From: JBHICC01 sp046759385
GTDB lineage: Bacteria > Pseudomonadota > Gammaproteobacteria > Acidiferrobacterales > SPGG2
Length of the DNA: 24,713 nt
Assembly (NCBI GenBank): GCA_046759385.1
Contig: JBHICC010000041.1
Location: 1 to 24,713, forward strand
Direction: 5' to 3'
Shown: positions 22,978 through 24,713 of the stretch, one piece after another
Numbering within the stretch: the first letter of the stretch is position 1
How the letters are laid out: each line of letters opens with the position of its first letter
Made by a program: the position numbers and the translations under genes
Notes under the pieces: generated by a model
The model's input: the letters and a program-made list of their open reading frames with translations, nothing else
What the model was told of the DNA's origin: nothing
Databases searched by the model: none

Positions 22978-23639
22978 CAAAGCACCCCCGTCCTGTGCAC
23001 TTCGTGAATCTGATAGTCTGGCTTTTCAACCTGCTCGGTCTTCCAGGCCCGCAGCCCCCAGATCAGCAGTCCAATGATGAAAAACGCGCTCGGCGGCAAT
23101 AACATGATGCCGATCGGGTAAAACCAACCGCCTTCGGTGACCAGTGGGAGCACTTGATAGCCCAGCAGTTTGCCGGCGCCGAATAGCTCACGTATAGCAC
23201 CGACGATAATCAGGATCAGACTGTATCCGAGGCCATTACCGAGGCCGTCTACCATGCTGATGCCGACGGGATTCTTCATCGCGAACGCCTCGGCCCGCCC
23301 AAGCACAATGCAATTAGTGATGATCAGGCCCACGAATACAGACAGCTGTTTGCTGGTCTCAAAGGCATACGCCTTCAAGACCTGATCGACCACGATAACC
23401 AGTGAAGCGATGATCGTCATCTGCACGATGATACGAATGTTGCTTGGCGTATGGTTCCGGATCATGCTGACTGACGCATTCGATAAGATGATCACGGTCG
23501 TCAGCGCCAGAGACATGATCAACGCATTAAGCAATGAAGTCGTTACCGCCAGCGCCGAGCAGATGCCGAGGATCTGCAAGGTAATGGGGTTGTTGTTGAA
23601 GAGCGGATCGAGCAGAACCTTTTTGGTCTCGTTATCCAT
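22977..23639 (-). CDS. nqrD: Na+-translocating NADH:quinone reductase subunit D
   Basis: A 220-residue six-helix membrane subunit. Typical blocks are LLDPLFNNNPITLQILGICS (9-28) and IITNCIVLGRAEAFAMKNP, containing the two conserved cysteines (LGICSALA and TNCIVLGR) that pair with NqrE around the iron centre, and DGLGNGLGYSLIL. It starts 3 bases after nqrC and overlaps nqrE by one base. NqrD length and the FNNNP motif distinguish it from RnfE. Confidence 0.97.
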   Translation of the reverse strand: MDNETKKVLLDPLFNNNPITLQILGICSALAVTTSLLNALIMSLALTTVIILSNASVSMIRNHTPSNIRIIVQMTIIASLVIVVDQVLKAYAFETSKQLSVFVGLIITNCIVLGRAEAFAMKNPVGISMVDGLGNGLGYSLILIIVGAIRELFGAGKLLGYQVLPLVTEGGWFYPIGIMLLPPSAFFIIGLLIWGLRAWKTEQVEKPDYQIHEVHRTGVL

Positions 23640-23642
23640 CTT

Positions 23643-24482
23643 TTACCCTAATTGCGGTCGTATTTTTGCCAGAAACGGCGCAAAGCCATCTTCGCTGAGC
23701 CAATAAACGAGCATGTTGGTGACACCATTAGAAGTCAGGGTGGCACCAGAAAGACCGTCCACCTGATGCTTGGCTTCGGGCTTGCTGGAATCGACTCGAC
23801 CTTTGACAACCTCGATCTGCAGTGCCCCTTTCTCGTCGTAAACGATCTTTCCGCTCCACAGGCTGCGCCATTTCGGGTTATCGACTTCACCTCCGAGTCC
23901 TGGCGTTTCGCCGTGATCGTAGAAGCTTAAGCCGTAGACGGTGTTTGCATCGCCCTCGAGCGCGATGAATCCGTAGAGCGTCGAGAAAAGTCCAGTCCCG
24001 TGAATTGGTAGAATAACGCGCTCAATTTGATCACCTTTTTTGACGAGATAGACGGTTGCGTGTTTCGCTCGGGTTTTGATGCCGGCGACATCTCGATCCG
24101 AAGGGATGGCAACACTTTGCCCTGGATCCTTGGCCGCCTTGCGCGCATCGTAAGCGGCAGGATCAATCGTATCGACATACTCTCCGCTGGCGAGGTCAAC
24201 GACTTTGGCCTCCACTTGTTTGAATTGTTCGTCGATACTCTTGTCTTCTTTGAGTAGCCCCGCGACCGCCAGGATATTTTTCTTTTTATCGAGCACCTCG
24301 TTTTGTTCTTGTAACGGCTTGAGCAACACCGCTGCGCTTGCCACGAGCACTGAGCAAACCAGAGACAAGGCAACGGCGACGATTAGCGTTTTCTGCGTGC
24401 TGTCGTTGGGCATGGCGCGAATCGCCTCGAGCCATCCCGAGTCCTTCTTTCTCAAGGTCTCTTGTGAATCGTCTTCAGACAT
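23643..24482 (-). CDS. nqrC: Na+-translocating NADH:quinone reductase subunit C
   Basis: A 279-residue subunit with a cytosolic N-tail, one membrane helix (KTLIVAVALSLVCSVLVASA, 31-50) and a large periplasmic FMN-binding domain. The covalent FMN site is the SGAT of GLSGATLTSNGV (T248), ApbE's target. GETPGLGGEVDNPKW (191-205) is a conserved NqrC/RnfG block. The ATG overlaps nqrB by 8 bases. A cytosolic N-tail of about 30 residues (MSEDDSQETLRKKDSG) precedes the helix. Order nqrB-C-D-E-F is standard. Confidence 0.98.
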   Translation of the reverse strand: MSEDDSQETLRKKDSGWLEAIRAMPNDSTQKTLIVAVALSLVCSVLVASAAVLLKPLQEQNEVLDKKKNILAVAGLLKEDKSIDEQFKQVEAKVVDLASGEYVDTIDPAAYDARKAAKDPGQSVAIPSDRDVAGIKTRAKHATVYLVKKGDQIERVILPIHGTGLFSTLYGFIALEGDANTVYGLSFYDHGETPGLGGEVDNPKWRSLWSGKIVYDEKGALQIEVVKGRVDSSKPEAKHQVDGLSGATLTSNGVTNMLVYWLSEDGFAPFLAKIRPQLG

Positions 24483-24713
24483 TGCGCCGCATCCTTCTTC
24501 TAAGGTGTACCCGTTCGACGCCCCAGTCGATCACTGGGGCGAATAGATTTGCGAAAAGTATCGCGAGCATCATTCCCTCCGGGAACGCCGGGTTGGCAAC
24601 GCGGATCGCAACCGTCATGAATCCTATCAGTATTCCGAAGATCCATCGGCCCGCGTTGGTCATGGCGGCGGTGACCGGGTCCGTTGCCATGAAGACCATG
24701 CCAAAGGCGAAGC
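24475..24713 (-). CDS. nqrB: Na+-translocating NADH:quinone reductase subunit B, C-terminal part
   Basis: The frame is open from the right window edge to a stop at 24475-24477, so the start lies outside. The 78 visible codons contain the NqrB block FAFGMVFMATDPVTAAMT, then NAGRWIFGILIGFMTVAIR and a final membrane helix LAILFANLFAPVIDWGVE with a basic end (RRRMRRNV). NqrB is the membrane subunit with covalent FMN, riboflavin and the quinone site; the FMN threonine lies in the missing part. nqrA presumably lies further right. Confidence 0.96.
   Translation of the reverse strand, partial: FAFGMVFMATDPVTAAMTNAGRWIFGILIGFMTVAIRVANPAFPEGMMLAILFANLFAPVIDWGVERVHLRRRMRRNV

Noticed and set aside
21128..24713. 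Rnf complex instead of Nqr
   Set aside because: NqrF has the N-terminal 2Fe-2S plus FAD/NADH domains, apbE and nqrM follow, and no RnfB/RnfC-type ferredoxin genes are present.
1..24713. CRISPR arrays, tRNA or rRNA genes, insertion sequences
   Set aside because: No regularly spaced repeats, tRNA-like cloverleaf, rRNA-like block or transposase-type frame was seen; a covariance-model scan was not possible here.

Overview
The window looks like the chromosome of a Gammaproteobacterium, moderately GC-rich, with the men genes packed in tight, overlapping units. The evidence is a Na+-translocating NADH:quinone oxidoreductase (nqr) operon carrying its own apbE and nqrM, a RatA/COQ10-like protein, a BCCT carrier, a Kef-type antiporter and many c-type cytochromes. 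A sulfur- or metal-cycling, facultatively anaerobic, possibly salt-adapted lineage would fit, but this is inference: no rRNA or other taxonomic marker is present.

Layout. 1-866: the start of an outer-membrane barrel-like gene (minus, running off the left edge) and a RatA/COQ10-like START-domain gene. 1026-14011: a menaquinone biosynthesis region in three blocks, menF-menD (plus), menB-menA-menC-DHNA-CoA thioesterase (plus) and ubiE-menE (minus). Two sets of cytochrome genes interrupt it. The first is an inverted pair between menD and menB: a 12-heme periplasmic cytochrome followed by a NapC/NrfH-type tetraheme quinol dehydrogenase. The second is an ethylbenzene-dehydrogenase-like heme protein between the thioesterase and menE. 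14155-15486: a DUF393 (DCC) thiol protein and an NDUFA9-like SDR protein. 15492-19399: a Kef-type antiporter, a small secreted glycine-rich protein, a BCCT transporter and a 46-residue membrane miniprotein that overlaps the transporter's stop. 19483-24713: the distal part of an nqr operon on the minus strand, in transcription order nqrB (partial)-C-D-E-F-apbE-nqrM-CBS protein.

How the genes fit together. MenF, MenD, MenC, MenE, MenB, the thioesterase, MenA and UbiE can be assigned to every step from chorismate to menaquinone except MenH, which is not visible. The NapC-type protein would take electrons from menaquinol and pass them to the 12-heme cytochrome in the periplasm. The ethylbenzene-dehydrogenase-like protein, with one CXXCH and one CX3CH site, may be a further periplasmic electron carrier. 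Placement of these cytochromes inside the men locus suggests that the quinone and its dedicated periplasmic pathway were kept or acquired as one module. The final acceptor cannot be read from the sequence. The nqr operon would feed electrons from NADH into the quinone pool.

Regulatory sequence visible by eye includes a good sigma70-like promoter in front of the 12-heme gene with a palindrome abutting its -35 box, a promoter-like pair in front of menB, an FNR-like inverted repeat with a 5-nt spacer upstream of the ethylbenzene-dehydrogenase-like gene, and a perfect 11-bp hairpin between the two cytochrome genes of the minus-strand pair. No gene-free stretch exceeds 300 bases. No tRNA, rRNA, CRISPR array or insertion sequence was recognised.
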